Origin: Paroedura picta
Lineage: Eukaryota > Chordata > Lepidosauria > Squamata > Gekkonidae
Assembly: GCF_049243985.1 (NCBI RefSeq)
Contig: NC_135376.1
Span: 30,314,001 to 30,378,000 of the forward strand
Direction of reading: 5' to 3'
DNA length: 64,000 nt
Shown here: positions 20,950 to 32,865 of the stretch, in pieces
Layout of the letters: each line of letters begins with the position of its first letter
How positions within the stretch are numbered: position 1 is the first letter of the stretch
The notes under the pieces: model-generated
Told to the model about the DNA's origin: nothing
Seen by the model: the letters and a program-made list of their open reading frames with translations, nothing else
Database searches by the model: none
Made by a program: the position numbers and the translations under genes

Positions 20950-21832
20950 GGGGCTTTTCGCATGCCTTCAAAATCGCACAATGGTTGCCAATTGCAAACG
21001 CTATTGATTTGCCGTTATGCACAACGTCGTTGACAATCTGCCACACACCTGAAACCGATCCGCAAAAAGCGCTTCCTTGTAGCGCTTTCAGGGAAATCCC
21101 CAAAAGTGGATTCACCCTCCGGAAAGCGATACACTCCTGCAACCAATCTGCAACACTAGCGAAAAAGACCTGTGCGTTAACATTGTTGCGGTTTCTACAA
21201 AGTCCCTCCCCCTGGCTCTCTCCTCTGATCTTCCGGCGAAGCGATCGCCATTTTTTTTTCTCCGAGCGAGCGGGGATAAACGCACCAGCGAGCCTCTTTC
21301 TGTTTAGAGGCTTCCCCGGCTTCAGTCCCTCCCCAGAGTCACTAAGCACAAACACAGAGAAGCCCGTTTGCTGATGTATTTCCCCTTTATTTTTTACACA
21401 GTTTTCGGCCGAAAATCGGGCCCGTGAGAGGGGGGGGATTTTTTTTTTCACTCGGAGGGAGCGTGGCAACGATGAAACGACAGCTCAAACACACCAGGCA
21501 GCTGGATGGGTCTCTCCGTTGCAACGAATCAACACAGATTCGTTGCAATGGGTATGTTTTTTTTTTAACTTTCTTAAAGGGAAAGGGGCTGTTTGGGAGC
21601 ATGCTAACGGCTGCCCATTGGCTGCTTGACGGCCAGGGGCGGGACAAGCTTGGCAATAGCGCTTCCTTTCTAGCGATTTTTGCCGAGACCGGAAGCCTGT
21701 GGGAAACGCTACAAAACGCAACTGGATTCCACTACAAAGGCAGGTATGCATAACGACGAATTCCACTATTTTAAATGGTGATTTTTCATTCAGCAACCAA
21801 TTTGCTACAAAGATCCCGGTGCGGAAAGCCCC
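20950..21832 (+). mobile_element. Harbinger MITE copy 1 (883 bp)
   Basis: Ends are GGGGCTTTTCGCA and TGCGGAAAGCCCC, with target duplication TGA at 20947-20949 and 21833-21835. The first ~340 bp align with the left end of the 7.7 kb Harbinger ('agcgctttcaggg', 'gtggattcaccctccgga', 'ctccgagcgagcggggat'). The right end shares 'accggaagcctgtggg'. It encodes no transposase. Open frames on both strands cover most of it but carry no domain signature and differ between copies. Confidence 0.93.
21519..21548. repeat. Perfect 12-bp-arm hairpin inside the Harbinger MITE
   Basis: TTGCAACGAATC, six bases, then GATTCGTTGCAA. The same hairpin with a different loop occurs in MITE copy 2 (25018-25043), and the right arm survives in copy 3 near 37382. 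Confidence 0.85.
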
Positions 21833-22075
21833 TGAGTTCCCTGCAAAAGCCACAAAGACAGCTGTGTGGCAGGAAGTTGCCCCTTGCTGCTCAACCGTTT
21901 GGGGTGTTGTGTGTATTCTGTGCAGATTGTAAAGTAACTGCAGGCAACAACCTAAGAAACAGTTGAGCACTAAGGAGATGCTTCCTGCCACATGGCTATT
22001 TTGGGCTGTCTTGGACAATCCCGTTAAAATGTAAAGAGACTCTGCTGCTTCCAAAGCCATCAGGAGAAACTTGCA

Positions 22076-23508
22076 GCAGGTAAAATGCAGTCAAAGGCTG
22101 GTTTCCTCTCTTTCCTCTCTCCTTTCGCATTCCTATTTCTTGAGGGAGAAGAGAATGACACCCCCCCCAAAAAAAAAAATCTTTCATTTTCAGAAAATGG
22201 GGAAAAATACCCAGAAGAAAAAACCCAAACCAGTAAAAATCTCCCACAAAATCTGGATAATGAAACTGTGTATATATGTGTAAAGTTCTGTCAAGTTGAA
22301 CTGATCTCAACAAGAGGCTTTTATGACCAGAGGTAGTTTGAATTAAAACAGTGCCTTACCCACAATAAGGATCCAAAATTATTATAATTTTAAGAACACA
22401 TCACACACAAACTTTACCAGATATAGAGTAATGGAGATTTTAAAGCCCCTTCAAGTTGGCTGTTTATAAAAACTGAATTTTCCTCCTTCTTGAAGTGTAA
22501 ACTATGTGTAGCATTTCTAAGATACTGTTCTGCTGGAGAGAAACTCTGGAATGGCTAGAAACAAGCATGCATGCGCAAACAATTTGGGCAGTCCCATTGT
22601 TTGGTATCTACCCCCTTGCAAATTAATCATTTTACAGGCTGCATTTCAAACTTGATCTTAAGGAAGAGATCCACAGTGATTTTGTTCTTTCAAAAAATGT
22701 TCCCAGACACTGGCTCCATTTTTCCACTGACGCACAAAGCACATACAGCATACTGCATAGGAGCAAAAAAAAAAAAAACAGAGGGTGAGCAAGGGAAGAC
22801 TTTTCAAGAAATTTACATCACAAGGAATCCAGTTTGTTTCTAGTGAGTATATAATGACTCCTGACAGCACTTTGTTGGCTTCACCATCCCAGCTCTAATG
22901 GGGAAAAGATGAAGGCTCTTTATACCGGCGCTAGATTCAGCTTGGCATTCATTCTTCAAAACTCTAAGGGACTAAAGCTATGTTTTCAGAAGACTTGCTA
23001 ACATGTTTCCTTTATGAGTCTCTTGATGACAATCTAAATCCCAAATGTTCTTTCACAAACAATTAATCTCCTTGATAGAATTTAAGGAAATGACATGTAA
23101 CTTTCCATAGTCCGGGGTGGGGGTGGAGGTGGGGGGATTATCTTCTTCTGAATTATAAGGACGTACTTTATTATGGGACTTGCCATATAAAAGCATTATT
23201 ATGTCTATTATGCCTCTTGGGTCCATTTCTAGAGAATTTTGTGTATTTAGGCTCTATGGCATTGAAAGGCAGGCCTTGATAGGGATAAAAAGACCTCAGG
23301 TCCATAAAACATTCACTAGCAATGGTGTAAAGATGGGTGTTTATAAAATGGCTGATATCTGCAAGTCATTTTGTGTATGCCTGTCCTTTTTATCACCCTT
23401 ATCCTGGAGACTGCTTCAAACTACAGCCATTGTTGTAGCCCATTTCTAATAACCTGCTAGTGGTACAGAGCTGGAGTGGCTGATGCTGGGAAGTATATGA
23501 GCTCTGAT
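22076..23508. other. Intergenic, nothing recognised
   Basis: No coding signature; AT-rich with short homopolymers. Confidence 0.45.
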
Positions 23509-23696
23509 TAGGGATGCCAGCCTCCATGGGACCTGGGGATCCCCAGAATTACAGTACATCTCTAGGCTACAGAGATCAGTTTGCCTCGAGGAAATGGGAA
23601 GACTCCATAGCATTGTACTCTACTGAGTCCCCTGCCCTGCCCAAGCTCCATCCCCAAATCTACAGGAGTTTCTCAAGCTGGATCTAGCAACCTTAC
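23509..23696 (+). mobile_element. hAT-like MITE, TAGGGTTGCC family
   Basis: It starts TAGGGATGCCAGCCTCCATG and keeps 'ctacagagatcagtttgcc' and 'ccatagcattgtactctac' of the family, ending at 'ctagcaaccttac'. It is diverged, with no clear target duplication. Confidence 0.6.
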
Positions 23697-24725
23697 CATC
23701 CTCTATCAGTGGTCAGGAGGGACCTGGTGACCATAGCTTAGATACAATATGTTTTGTCAAAGAAATGGGAGGAAATGGATTGAAGCAATGCTATCTTTGA
23801 CATTTTGCCAGCACAAGTGTCTTGAAAGGTACCACTGTTCTCAAGCTGTCTTCTATAATGTAACAATGTGCCCTGATTTGGTTCATTCCTAGTGAAAATG
23901 TGAGGCCAACATCCAGAACATCTGGTTCTTGTCTGTTCTATAGCCTACAATTACATATATATCTTGGAACTAGTATTTACCAATTATCTATGTACCAACT
24001 CAGCATTTTAAAAATAATAACACTGAATTCTTTCTCAGTCTGCAAAAGATGGGATCTAATTAGATTATAGTTTTCTGTGGGGAGAAGGTTTCGAGCATGA
24101 GAGAAAACCTGATGGGAACTTACTATGAGAAAGAGACACCAAGAATATGAATTTCCATATTGTTCAATCACCCTGAAGACCTTGGCCACTATCAACTCCG
24201 GTGGGAGTGATAAGCAGTGAATACGTAAACCCAGCTTACGTGAAGTTTTCAATTGTAGTTTCTCAGAACTGTAAACTTACCATAATAGTTTCCTACGAAT
24301 ATGTAAAATGTTGAAATTACGGAGAATAAGATGTCTATGGCAGATTTTATAATATGCTGTTAAAAATACAAATATCCCTGGAGTTCCTTGGGCATCAAAG
24401 TTTCCAAGAACTGGCAATCAGGTTCAAAAGTGGAGCTTCTATTTTTCCTTCCAGTACTGGAATCAAGTCACCCATTCCAAAGCCAGAACCAAAAAAGAAA
24501 TCATTTGGCATTCAGGCTGGAAATATGTTCATGACAACATCATACAACAACAGTAATTGTGTGAACATTGTTCCTAACTGATCATACATTTTGTCTCCAG
24601 ACTACAGAGTCAAGTATACAGCTGCAGTTTGTGCCCAGGCACACACACAGAAAGAAGCTGTCAAATTCTTCAAGGTGGAGTACAAATTCAAAAGGTTCAA
24701 GTTGCCCCAGAGGTCCCTGGGATGC
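23697..24725. other. Intergenic, nothing recognised
   Basis: No coding or repeat signature seen. Confidence 0.45.
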
Positions 24726-24728
24726 TTA

Positions 24729-25625
24729 GGGCCTTTACGCATGGGGATCTTTGTTGCAAATTGTTTGCGGAATGAAAAATCGCCATTTAAAATAGTGGAA
24801 TTCGTCGTTATGCATACCTGCCTTTGTAGTGGAATCAGTTGCGTTTTTTAGCGTTTCCCACAGGCTTCCGGTCTCGGCAGAAATCGCTAGAAAGGAAGCG
24901 CTATTGCCAAGCTCGTCCCGCCCCTGGCCATCAAGCAGCCAATGGGCAGCCGTTAGCATGCTCCCAAACAGCCCCTTTCCCTTTAAGAAAGGTTTTTTAA
25001 AAAAAAACAGACCCATAGCAACGAATCTAGGTAGATTCGTTGCAACGGAGAGACCCATCCAGCTGCCTAATGTGAGCTGTCGTTTGATCGTATGATCGTT
25101 GCCACGCTGCCTCGAGTGATAAAAAAAAAATCCCCCCCCCCCTCTCACGGGCCCGATTTTCGGCTGAATTAATGTGTAAAAAATAAAGGGACTTTATTTC
25201 AGCAAACGGGCTTTTATGTGGTTTGTGCTTAGTGACTAAAGGTAAAGGACTGAAGCCAGGGAAGCCTCTAAACAGAAAGAGGCTCGCTGGTGCGTTTATC
25301 CCCGCTCGCTCGGAGAAAAAAAAATGGCGATCGCTTCGCCGGAAGTTTGGAGGACAGGCTCAGGAGGAGGGACTTTGAAGAAACCGCAACAATGGTAACG
25401 CACAGATCTTTATCGCTAGTGTTACAGATTGTTTGCAAGAGTGTAGCGCTTTCCGGAGGGTGAATCCACTTTTTGGGATTCCCCTGAAAGCGCTACAACG
25501 AAGCGCTTTTTGCTGATCGGTTTCAGGAGTGTTGCAGATTGTCTACGACGTCGTGCGTTAAGGCAAATCAATAGCGTTTCCAATTAGCAACCATTGTGCA
25601 ATTTTGAAGCCGTGCAAAAAGCCCC
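24729..25625 (-). mobile_element. Harbinger MITE copy 2 (897 bp, inverted)
   Basis: Ends are GGGCCTTTACGCA and TGCAAAAAGCCCC, with target duplication TTA at 24726-24728 and 25626-25628. It is inverted relative to copy 1: its left side matches copy 1's right end ('aaaatagtggaattcgtcg') and its right side matches the 'agcgctacaacgaagcgc' left end. Internal hairpin at 25018-25043. No coding capacity. Confidence 0.93.
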
Positions 25626-25628
25626 TTA

Positions 25629-26001
25629 GAGTTGCCAGGTCCCTCATAGCTGCTGACAGGGGATGGGGTGTTCACATTCCAGGAAAGGGGGGGAGTGCTG
25701 ACATCACCCAGAAATGACATCAGCCATGTCGAATTGGGGACAGTCTGGCTTTTGAGCAAGAACTCTATTGTAGAATTAGCTTCTGACCATACTGTTTTGC
25801 CCAAGAACTAGAGTATCACCTCCCAGTGTCACCAACGTGTCTGCATTGTTTCTGCATGATGTCCACACATTGTTTTTATTGCCTACTTCTTCCCTCCCAA
25901 TGCCTGGAAAGTTGCCCTGGTTTATGAGAGCCCAAAGATGAGTGAAGAAGCTCTATACCAGGAGCATCCCCAAGTCCCAACTGGAGACTGACAACCCTAA
26001 T
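25629..26001. mobile_element. hAT-like MITE, TAGGGTTGCC family, next to Harbinger MITE 2
   Basis: It reads GAGTTGCCAGGTCCCTCATA at the left and ends GACTGACAACCCTAA. The Harbinger MITE appears to have landed at the very tip of this element (TTA shared). Beyond it, 'tgggatgc' (24718-24725) and 'ttgtatgc' on the right match at 6 of 8 positions, compatible with a worn 8-bp duplication. Confidence 0.5.
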
Positions 26002-26099
26002 TTGTATGCTTCTTATGGGAAATGGCAGCACCAATTAGTGTAACCATCTTGGATGCATTTGTCTGAATTTGTGGGTGGGGGAATGCAGCATGAGGGGCT

Positions 26100-26300
26100 G
26101 GGATGCTAACCTGTAGGTGGAGTCCCATTCTCCTGGAATTACAACTGACCTTCACACTACAGATATTGGCTCCTAAAGAAATTGAGCTCTGGCATCACAT
26201 CTCTGCTAGAAAAATCTTCCTTCCCCAAAATCTGTTCTTCTTAGGCTCCACCCCCAAATATCCCGGAATTTCCCATCCCAAAGTTGGCAACGATAGTGGG
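26100..26300 (+). mobile_element. hAT-like MITE, TAGGGTTGCC family, degraded
   Basis: It contains 'tctcctggaattacaactgacc' early and ends 'cccaaatatcccggaatttcccatcccaaagttggcaacgat', the typical order of this family. The left terminus is worn. Confidence 0.6.
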
Positions 26301-27914
26301 ATTAGGGGTGGCTAGGAAGAATATTGGTCTGAACTGGCTTTTGGTAGCTTTAGATATATCTTCATCAGGTAAAGCCACCCAAAGGCCATTTAAAATTCTG
26401 TAAAGCAGCCCATACAGCAGAAAAGCATTTTCAGCAATCAAAACCATCTGGTTACCTGCCTTTTGAAACCCAAAACATTTGTTCTAGTGATAAAAAAAAT
26501 ATTTAAATGTATGAAGTTTCAGAGCAGAAATGTTATATTTAATCGCACCATCTCCAGTGGTGACAAGTTTCATTTCCCTGTGGGGTTTTTTGTATACTTT
26601 CATAATTTATTCTATGACTAACAGTCTGTTCAAGGACATCATTCCACACAAGCCCAGCATACAGCATTTGTAACAGAATTCAAAATTAACTGAACGCTCC
26701 ATAGCTGCACTCCTGAATAAAGGAAGTGGGATCCAATAAGATCATGAGAAACGTGGCACTACCAGCTCTCTCCTCATCCCTCCCAGAGTGTATCGGACTG
26801 GTGAAAGGCAGAAGGTGAAATCACAATGTCCGCTCCAATCAGTGCAAAACAGATCACTGTGTGAATTTCTCACAATGTTGACTGCTGAGGAATTAGCCAT
26901 TGTTTGTGGGCCATGTGTTTCTCCAGGGCCCCTTCCTTGGGGAGTGAAAGTGCTGTACCTGCCTTATGTTCCGATTCCTCCCTTTATGTTTAATTCTATC
27001 ATTTCCAGCCCCAGGATAAGTTTGAGCAACACAGCCAAAAGAAAAAAAAATCCATCTGTCTTGTTTTGTCAAAGGGCCAACTCTCATTACATTTTCCAGC
27101 CATGAGATTCATCAGTGGTATAGTTTGTGCCTAGACTGTCACTGAAATGTAGTGCAGGGATGTGATCTACGCATGTTTTCCTTCCTTGCCAGACAGATCT
27201 CCTCATGTCTAACTTGAGAGCCTGCAGTCTAATAGGAAAGCCAACAATACAGATAGCACGTGAGTGCCTTGTATTGCTACAAGAGTATGCACAGGGGAGT
27301 TATCGATACTTCCTATGACTAGGAAATGTGGTGTCTAAAGCAGGCCCTTATTCATGTTGTGTTTGCAGTTCTGATGTCCCGCCTCCATGGGAACTACACA
27401 ATTCCCGGGGGCCTCCTGTTTGCCTTCTTTGGATATATGATATGGTGCACTAGGCTGAGTTGGCCATCAATTCACTTCCCTGGGAGAAAGTCTGGGGTTG
27501 CTAACACTGTCTGGGTTTCCAGCTCCTTGGGCTGCCATCCTCCTAGAGGCATCTGGGGATTTCCCACTATGACAATTATTATGCTCTTATTGAGCAAAGA
27601 CAGAATTCAGTCTGATTTTTTTAGCTCCATTCTTTCACGCTATACCATACCAGATGACTTACTGCATTCATCAGCCAATATCTCTGATGTACATGATTGG
27701 GTGCTCAAAGCTGATTCATTGATTGATCACTCTTCAATTCTGCTATCACAATCAGCCCCATGGTATAAAACAATTTATACCCCAGACCAGAGTGGTGGCA
27801 GCTAGTTAAGGTCATTGTCAGCTCCTGGGCAGCAGTGGGGGGGGATGTGTGGGGCTTGAGGACTCCTAACTTCCATGAACTCTGAGTTGTAACAAACAAA
27901 AACACCATGGAACA
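26301..27914. other. Intergenic, nothing recognised
   Basis: The longest frame (27326-27805, plus, 159 codons) has no recognisable domain and overlaps MITE-like debris. I do not call a gene. Confidence 0.4.
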
Positions 27915-29947
27915 ACCCACAGAACAGTGATTGTTTTATTTAAATAAATTCAGTGTCATCAAAAAGAAACTGTTAACATTAAATATAACAGACAAATATA
28001 TACAGCTTGGTATCAAATGTATATGCAAAACTGTCTTGTCTTTGAAAGGAAAAATAAAAGTCACCAGGATTTGTATTAAAACAAAAGAAAGAAAAAGAAA
28101 ATGGGAAAATGTGGCAGGTCACACATCAATCTCCGTTGAAAAGTTTCAGGATTCAAGTGACTCCAGGCAAAATGCCAAATGTAAATTTGGCATCATGGCA
28201 AACTTAAAACATCCCCTCATGGAACAAAGTAACCCAAATCTTCTGCTCAGTCCCATGTTCTCCAACAGGATTTGCAGTTGGGTCTCAGAGAACAATCTAG
28301 CCTTCCAATCAGATATAGTTATCTCTGTGACATCAGAAAAATAAAGTGACAGTTCCTTTGTGGCATTAGAATAGTCTCATCTTGATGGAACTTGGAGCTG
28401 AGGCCTTAAAAAGGGAAGTGGGAAAGGAACATTTGCCGCATTCATGCCTCAGCGCTGCCCATGCCCCTTTCCCAGACTGCATCCCAAGCTTTCATGGCAA
28501 TGGATATGTCCCTGGGCTATTTTAGCTTAGAAAACTCAGGCATTTTGGCAGCATTTCTGTTCTCATGCTTGCAAAAAGAATACGAACATTGATGTTCTTG
28601 TCAAATGCAAGGCAGAATGGAAGTAATCATACTCTGGTTCAGTGTTATAACTTTTATGACAATTGTGCAGTGGCTTCAGTTGTTCATGCATAAGCATTTG
28701 TGAGAAAGCCACTGCAACTCAATTCCTACAACACACCAAACCATTGTTCAAAAATCTTACCTGTGCTTTTGTGCAACGTCCCATAGAGTAGTCAACACCC
28801 TGTCCCTTGAATAGAGGCTTAATGTGAAGAGCTGGGCGGCTGATTTGTTTACCTCCACATGGAGGTCAACAACATGGCCTGGTAAATCATATTCCGTTCA
28901 GACTCTATTAAAGGGATGAGACATTTCTCTCCAGGCAGTTGGTAACACTATTGACAACCCACAAGCCAGCTGGATCCTGCATAAAACTTTTGCTGCGAGA
29001 AGTGATATCCATACGTGAAACACCTCTGTCTCCTGCTACAGCACAAAACGGCCCCCAAATGTTGTCCCTGCATGGAGGAGTTGGAGGCAGTGAGGAATCT
29101 GTGACCCTTCACTGGATCCAGCCCACAGTCCAATATTTTCTCTGAATTGGCAAGCTACCTGTTGTTTGACTTTCTGAGACCCCTGCCCCATCCAAACAGG
29201 AGGACTGAGCAGATGGAATTACAAAAGGAGGGTTGTTGTTTTTTTAAAATCAATATGTAGAAATGCATGCATCACATGCAAGACAAATGATGCAAAGCTA
29301 GCCTGACCCACACCCACAAAAGAAAGCTTCCTTGCATTGTATAGGGTTTGCTCCCAAATGGCAGTATTAAAATAAAAGGAGGCTGAGTAGACCAGCCTCA
29401 CAAAACTGTGCACGCAATCTCTGCCAGTGGAAATAGTTTCAGTTTCATTCCTTCATTAGTCCTTGGCCCCAGAAGCAAATTCTACTCAGATAACCTTTCA
29501 CAAGCCTACAGTCTACAGATGTTTTACAGCCACATGGCTAGCCCATTGTACTTCATAAGCCCTGCATCACGTCACTTTTTGGTCTGTGGGACCTCCTTGC
29601 AGAATATTGTCATTTCATGTAGTGAAATATGATCACAGATCCATGGGACCAGCTGATGATATTCTGGCGCTTGCCTCTGTCTCCCAGACACTTGCAAAAT
29701 TCTAGAGTAAGCAAAGGCTACATAAACAACTATTTTCTTTGAAAGAAATGTTTGCCCATTCCTTAACTTAAAATGACAATCCCTTATACACTACAATGAC
29801 TTGTTCAGTAGCATCTGCTTATTACCTCTCCTTATGCTTCCAGCATTGCACAGGCCACCCCTGCATCTCTGGTAGATAATTAAACTAGGAAGCAAAACCA
29901 GTAATCTACTGTTTCAGAAAATGCTGCCTCCCAAATCCCTGCAAATG
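27915..29947 (-). other. KCNE4: Probable KCNE4 3' UTR
   Basis: Repeat-poor sequence directly follows the KCNE4 stop on the minus strand. A minus-strand AATAAA at 27940-27935 would end a 3' UTR of about 2 kb, in keeping with the long 3' UTR of this gene in other vertebrates. The limit is inferred, not observed. Confidence 0.4.
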
Positions 29948-30448
29948 CTAGGAACTTTGGTGGATGCTTTCTGAGGAACCTTCGCTACTGCCATTCAGAA
30001 AAGGAGCTTCCGCCGTTTCCCCCAGGTCGGCATCTGCTGCTTCCTCTTGGATTGTAAGGTGAACATCTGGCAATGAAGACTCGCTCACACTGCTCCCTTC
30101 CATGGAGCAGAGGGTGCAGGCCATGCTCTCCTGCAGCATGTTCAGCATCATTGGGATCTGCACCGCCTTCAGGTCCGAGATGGTTGACAGAGGTTTGATG
30201 GCTTGGCCCCACTCTCTCTCTTCATCTTTGTAAAGCAGCAACAGGTTGGATTTCTTTTCTTTCCTCTTGGATTTCATGTAGCCCAGCATGATTCCCATGA
30301 GAAAGACTCCATAGAAGGACATAACAATCAAGATGTAGAAGTATTCATTCCCATTCCCGTCACTCTTCTCAGCGGTGGACATTTCAGTGCTATGACTGAC
30401 AGCAGCAAGGACAGAGTAGGTCATATTGGCATGGCCCATCATGAACAT
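29948..30448 (-). CDS. KCNE4: KCNE4, potassium channel beta subunit (MiRP3)
   Basis: Single-pass type I membrane protein that binds voltage-gated potassium channel alpha subunits (KCNQ1 and some Kv1 channels) at the plasma membrane and in this subfamily mostly inhibits current. The 166-aa frame has a putative N-glycosylation site NMT at 8-10, a transmembrane segment at about 38-58 ([20 protein letters not shown]) and the family-wide juxtamembrane [11 protein letters not shown] long acidic C-terminus with [20 protein letters not shown] follows, characteristic of KCNE4. I start at 30448: the frame is open further upstream, but a splice acceptor (GTTTGCTGCTCCAG) ends at 30474, and from this Met 31 residues precede NGNEYFYI, the same as in human short-form KCNE4. 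Coding lies in one exon, as usual for KCNE genes. No damage seen. Confidence 0.96.
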   Translation of the reverse strand: MFMMGHANMTYSVLAAVSHSTEMSTAEKSDGNGNEYFYILIVMSFYGVFLMGIMLGYMKSKRKEKKSNLLLLYKDEEREWGQAIKPLSTISDLKAVQIPMMLNMLQESMACTLCSMEGSSVSESSLPDVHLTIQEEAADADLGETAEAPFLNGSSEGSSESIHQSS

Positions 30449-30474
30449 CAAATTTCTCTGGAGAGAGGAGGAAC

Positions 30475-31480
30475 CTGGAGCAGCAAACAAATTTAGGAAG
30501 GAAAACCAAAATTCAGTTCTCTGAAACAAACGTTCTCTTAGTGAGATGTGAATGGAAATATTCAGCCTCCAGTTGAGATGTACTAATACTTTGGCCGATA
30601 TACACAAGGTCAACTCTTCAGGCAAACTGAAGGAGTTATCTCAGGTGGAAATTAGGACTGCCCCCAAGCAGCCTCCTGTGTCTCTGACCACCCATCCCTC
30701 CTGTACTTGCTCCCTGTGCTTGGAGGCCCGAGCGGCTAATCTCCTTGCCCTCTCTTTCCCATCCCTCTAACACAGCAAACCACAAGTTCCCCACAGCTAT
30801 TCCTGAACTCCCTTGGCATTCCCTCCTCCTCTGAATATTTCAACATTTTTTTTTACTAACTGTGGCAATCCTGCCAATTACTGTGGTTACCTAGGCAACC
30901 AAGATGATGATAGAACTCTTACCAGGCTAAGGAGTCTGCAAAGAGTTTGGGAAGCTGTACAAAGCAAATGTGGCTTGCTGTGACTTTTAAAAGACCTGAG
31001 GGGGAAGAGGACATGGTGGGGAAGGGTAGAGGCAAGACAGCATGAATACAAGAGGTACAGGAACACTTGGAGGAGGGGTGGCAGGCAAGGCAGGCAGGCA
31101 GGGTGCCATTTTGTGCTCTGCCTCAAGCAGAATTGGCACTGGATTTAGGGCTTAACAAAGCAGGATTGTTTCAAGGGGGAGAGGTTCAGGAGATCCGTCT
31201 CAATGGCAGTTGTGCCTTAAGTGCAAGCTGTATGAAGGCTGGTGTGGTATAAAGTGTAGTGTGAGAAATCCTGGGTTCAAATCTTATTTCAGCCATAAAT
31301 TCAACTAGTAGCCACAGCTGGGTACTTCCCCCACCCATGATCTCCCATGGGTATAATGGAATAATAACACTCTTCTACTGTACCAGTTTACTTGATGCAT
31401 TACTGAGATAATCTCATAGGTAAGTATTGTTCTTATCATATAACTGTATATCACCCCATATTGTTCCTTTCCAAATGAAT
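30475..31480. other. Probable KCNE4 intron, nothing else recognised
   Basis: Between the acceptor at 30474 and a possible 5' exon near 32119. No other signature seen. Confidence 0.4.
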
Positions 31481-31500
31481 GTATATATCATTTCATCAAC

Positions 31501-31560
<60 letters not shown>

Positions 31561-31770
31561 TGATTTATAGACCACCGTTCCCCAGTTAGGTCTCATGGCA
31601 GTTTACAACATAATACAATTAAAACACAATAAAATCCCCCATAAACCCCCCAAATCACATCATACATTATACATCATACAAGCGGCAGTGGTCATAATTC
31701 CAGTCCCAATTCCCCCTGTGTTCAGCATGGTGGGATAAATAACATTCAAAGAGAGTGGGCGCCAATCCAA
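31481..31770 (-). repeat. Retroposon 3'-end fragment with (TTA)20 microsatellite
   Basis: A TTA tract at 31501-31560 is followed by 'tgatttatagaccaccgttccccag' and 'ggcagtttacaacataat', a pattern typical of reverse-oriented LINE 3' ends in squamates (similar starts at 39025 and 43040). The family is not assigned. Confidence 0.5.
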
Positions 31771-32118
31771 TAGATCTCATATAACGATCTCGATGTTAGA
31801 GATCTCAGTATTGGGGGAGATCCTCAGATGGACTAACGGGACACTGCCCTTACTTTCCCAAGAACGATGCTTGGCTTTTTGTGTTAAGAGACACATCCAA
31901 CAATATGACAGAAGAATGCAGGACCATGAATTAACAAATGATCCCTCCCCCCCCCCAAAAAAAAAGCAATTCTCAGATACTAGAAATACATAAATGGGAA
32001 AGTCAGGCTTATGGGTGCTATTGACAACCCTTTGTGAATTTGAATAGCTTGTCAGCATCACACTATGGGAAACAGCAGTAGAGAAACAAAGGGGGGGGGA
32101 ATCATACGAGCGACTTAC

Positions 32119-32350
32119 GTGAGCCTGCAAATAATTTCTTTCTTCCCAAAGCTCCCAAGAAGACTGTCCCTGTCTCAGATTCCTGTGTTCTGAGAACTTT
32201 TCCCAGCTGAGGCCAGAATTAATAGTCTCTGAAGAAATGTCTCATCATGTGACTTTGCGTTTACAACAGCTTCATGCTGGAGTCAACGAATGAACTCCGA
32301 GGCCTGCAGTTCAGCTGCTGAACTCCTGACACCTCCGTAAAATAAAAAGG
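32119..32350 (-). promoter_or_regulatory. KCNE4: Candidate KCNE4 5' non-coding exon and promoter
   Basis: On the minus strand a strong donor (CTCAC then GTAAGTCG) lies at 32119/32118, and an AT-rich TATA-like stretch (CCCCTTTTTATTTTACGG, about 32351-32334) lies upstream. An AP-1-like TGAGTCA is at about 32361-32367. A non-coding first exon followed by a 1.6 kb intron would match KCNE4 structure elsewhere. This is inference only. Confidence 0.3.
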
Positions 32351-32769
32351 GGTGAGAATTCTGAGTCACGTTTTCCGTAACAAAGACCAGTGCCAGAGAG
32401 TATGGGACGGCCTGCTCACAGTCCCACACTGAGTTATGTTACTTGCGCTGAAAGCTGCCTTGTGTATATAAACCTCGCTAATGGCTTTGGCTGGCAGTGA
32501 AGAAGCAATCAGCAGAAAGTCACTTCCATGGCTATGTGCAAGGGCTGGTCTCTTCCTGGGGTTAAAAGACTGCCCCAATGCATGAGGGGCCCTCCGACCT
32601 CAGGCAAATTCTGCTCAGGGGTGATCCCTGGGTGGTTTGATCTCCTTGCCACTATGAGCAAAGGGGTCCACAATGGGGTGATTCCTTCTTTGTGCATACC
32701 CACCCACCATTTCCCCCCACTCCCACCGCCTCTGGCAGGCTCTCTGCTGACAGTAGTAGTAGTACAACC

Positions 32770-32865
32770 AAACAAAATCAGAGCCCAGTGGCACCTTTAA
32801 GACCAACAAAGATTTATTCAAGGCGTGAGCTTTTGAGTGCAAGCACTCTTCCTCAGACTAAGAAC
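32770..32865 (-). repeat. Interspersed repeat with 'TTGTTGGTCTTAAAGGTGCC' signature
   Basis: On the minus strand: GAGTGCTTGCACTCAAAAGC, then 'gaataaatctttgttggtcttaaaggtgccactgg'. A diverged relative is at 58650-58765. The motif is widespread in reptile genomes; I do not assign the family. Confidence 0.55.

Larger units (their letters stand above)
20769..22075 (+). mobile_element. hAT-like MITE, TAGGGATGGGC family, split by a Harbinger MITE
   Basis: It starts TAGGGATGGGCACCAACC with the family's 'ttcatgatg...ttcatggttcacaaac' interior, matching the element at 53761. The interior is interrupted at 20950-21832 by a Harbinger MITE. Sequence after 21836 up to about 22075 ('ccaaagccatcaggagaaac') fits the same family, but the right terminus could not be pinned down, so the end is approximate. 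Confidence 0.5.

Noticed and set aside
21387-22060. Open frames of 89-191 codons across the Harbinger MITE copy 1
   Set aside because: They cross the MITE boundary or have no domain. Equivalent frames in copies 2 and 3 differ, so they are not conserved proteins.
27326-27805. 159-codon plus-strand frame as a gene
   Set aside because: No recognisable domain, no conserved context and no plausible promoter or splice sites; compositionally like intergenic DNA.
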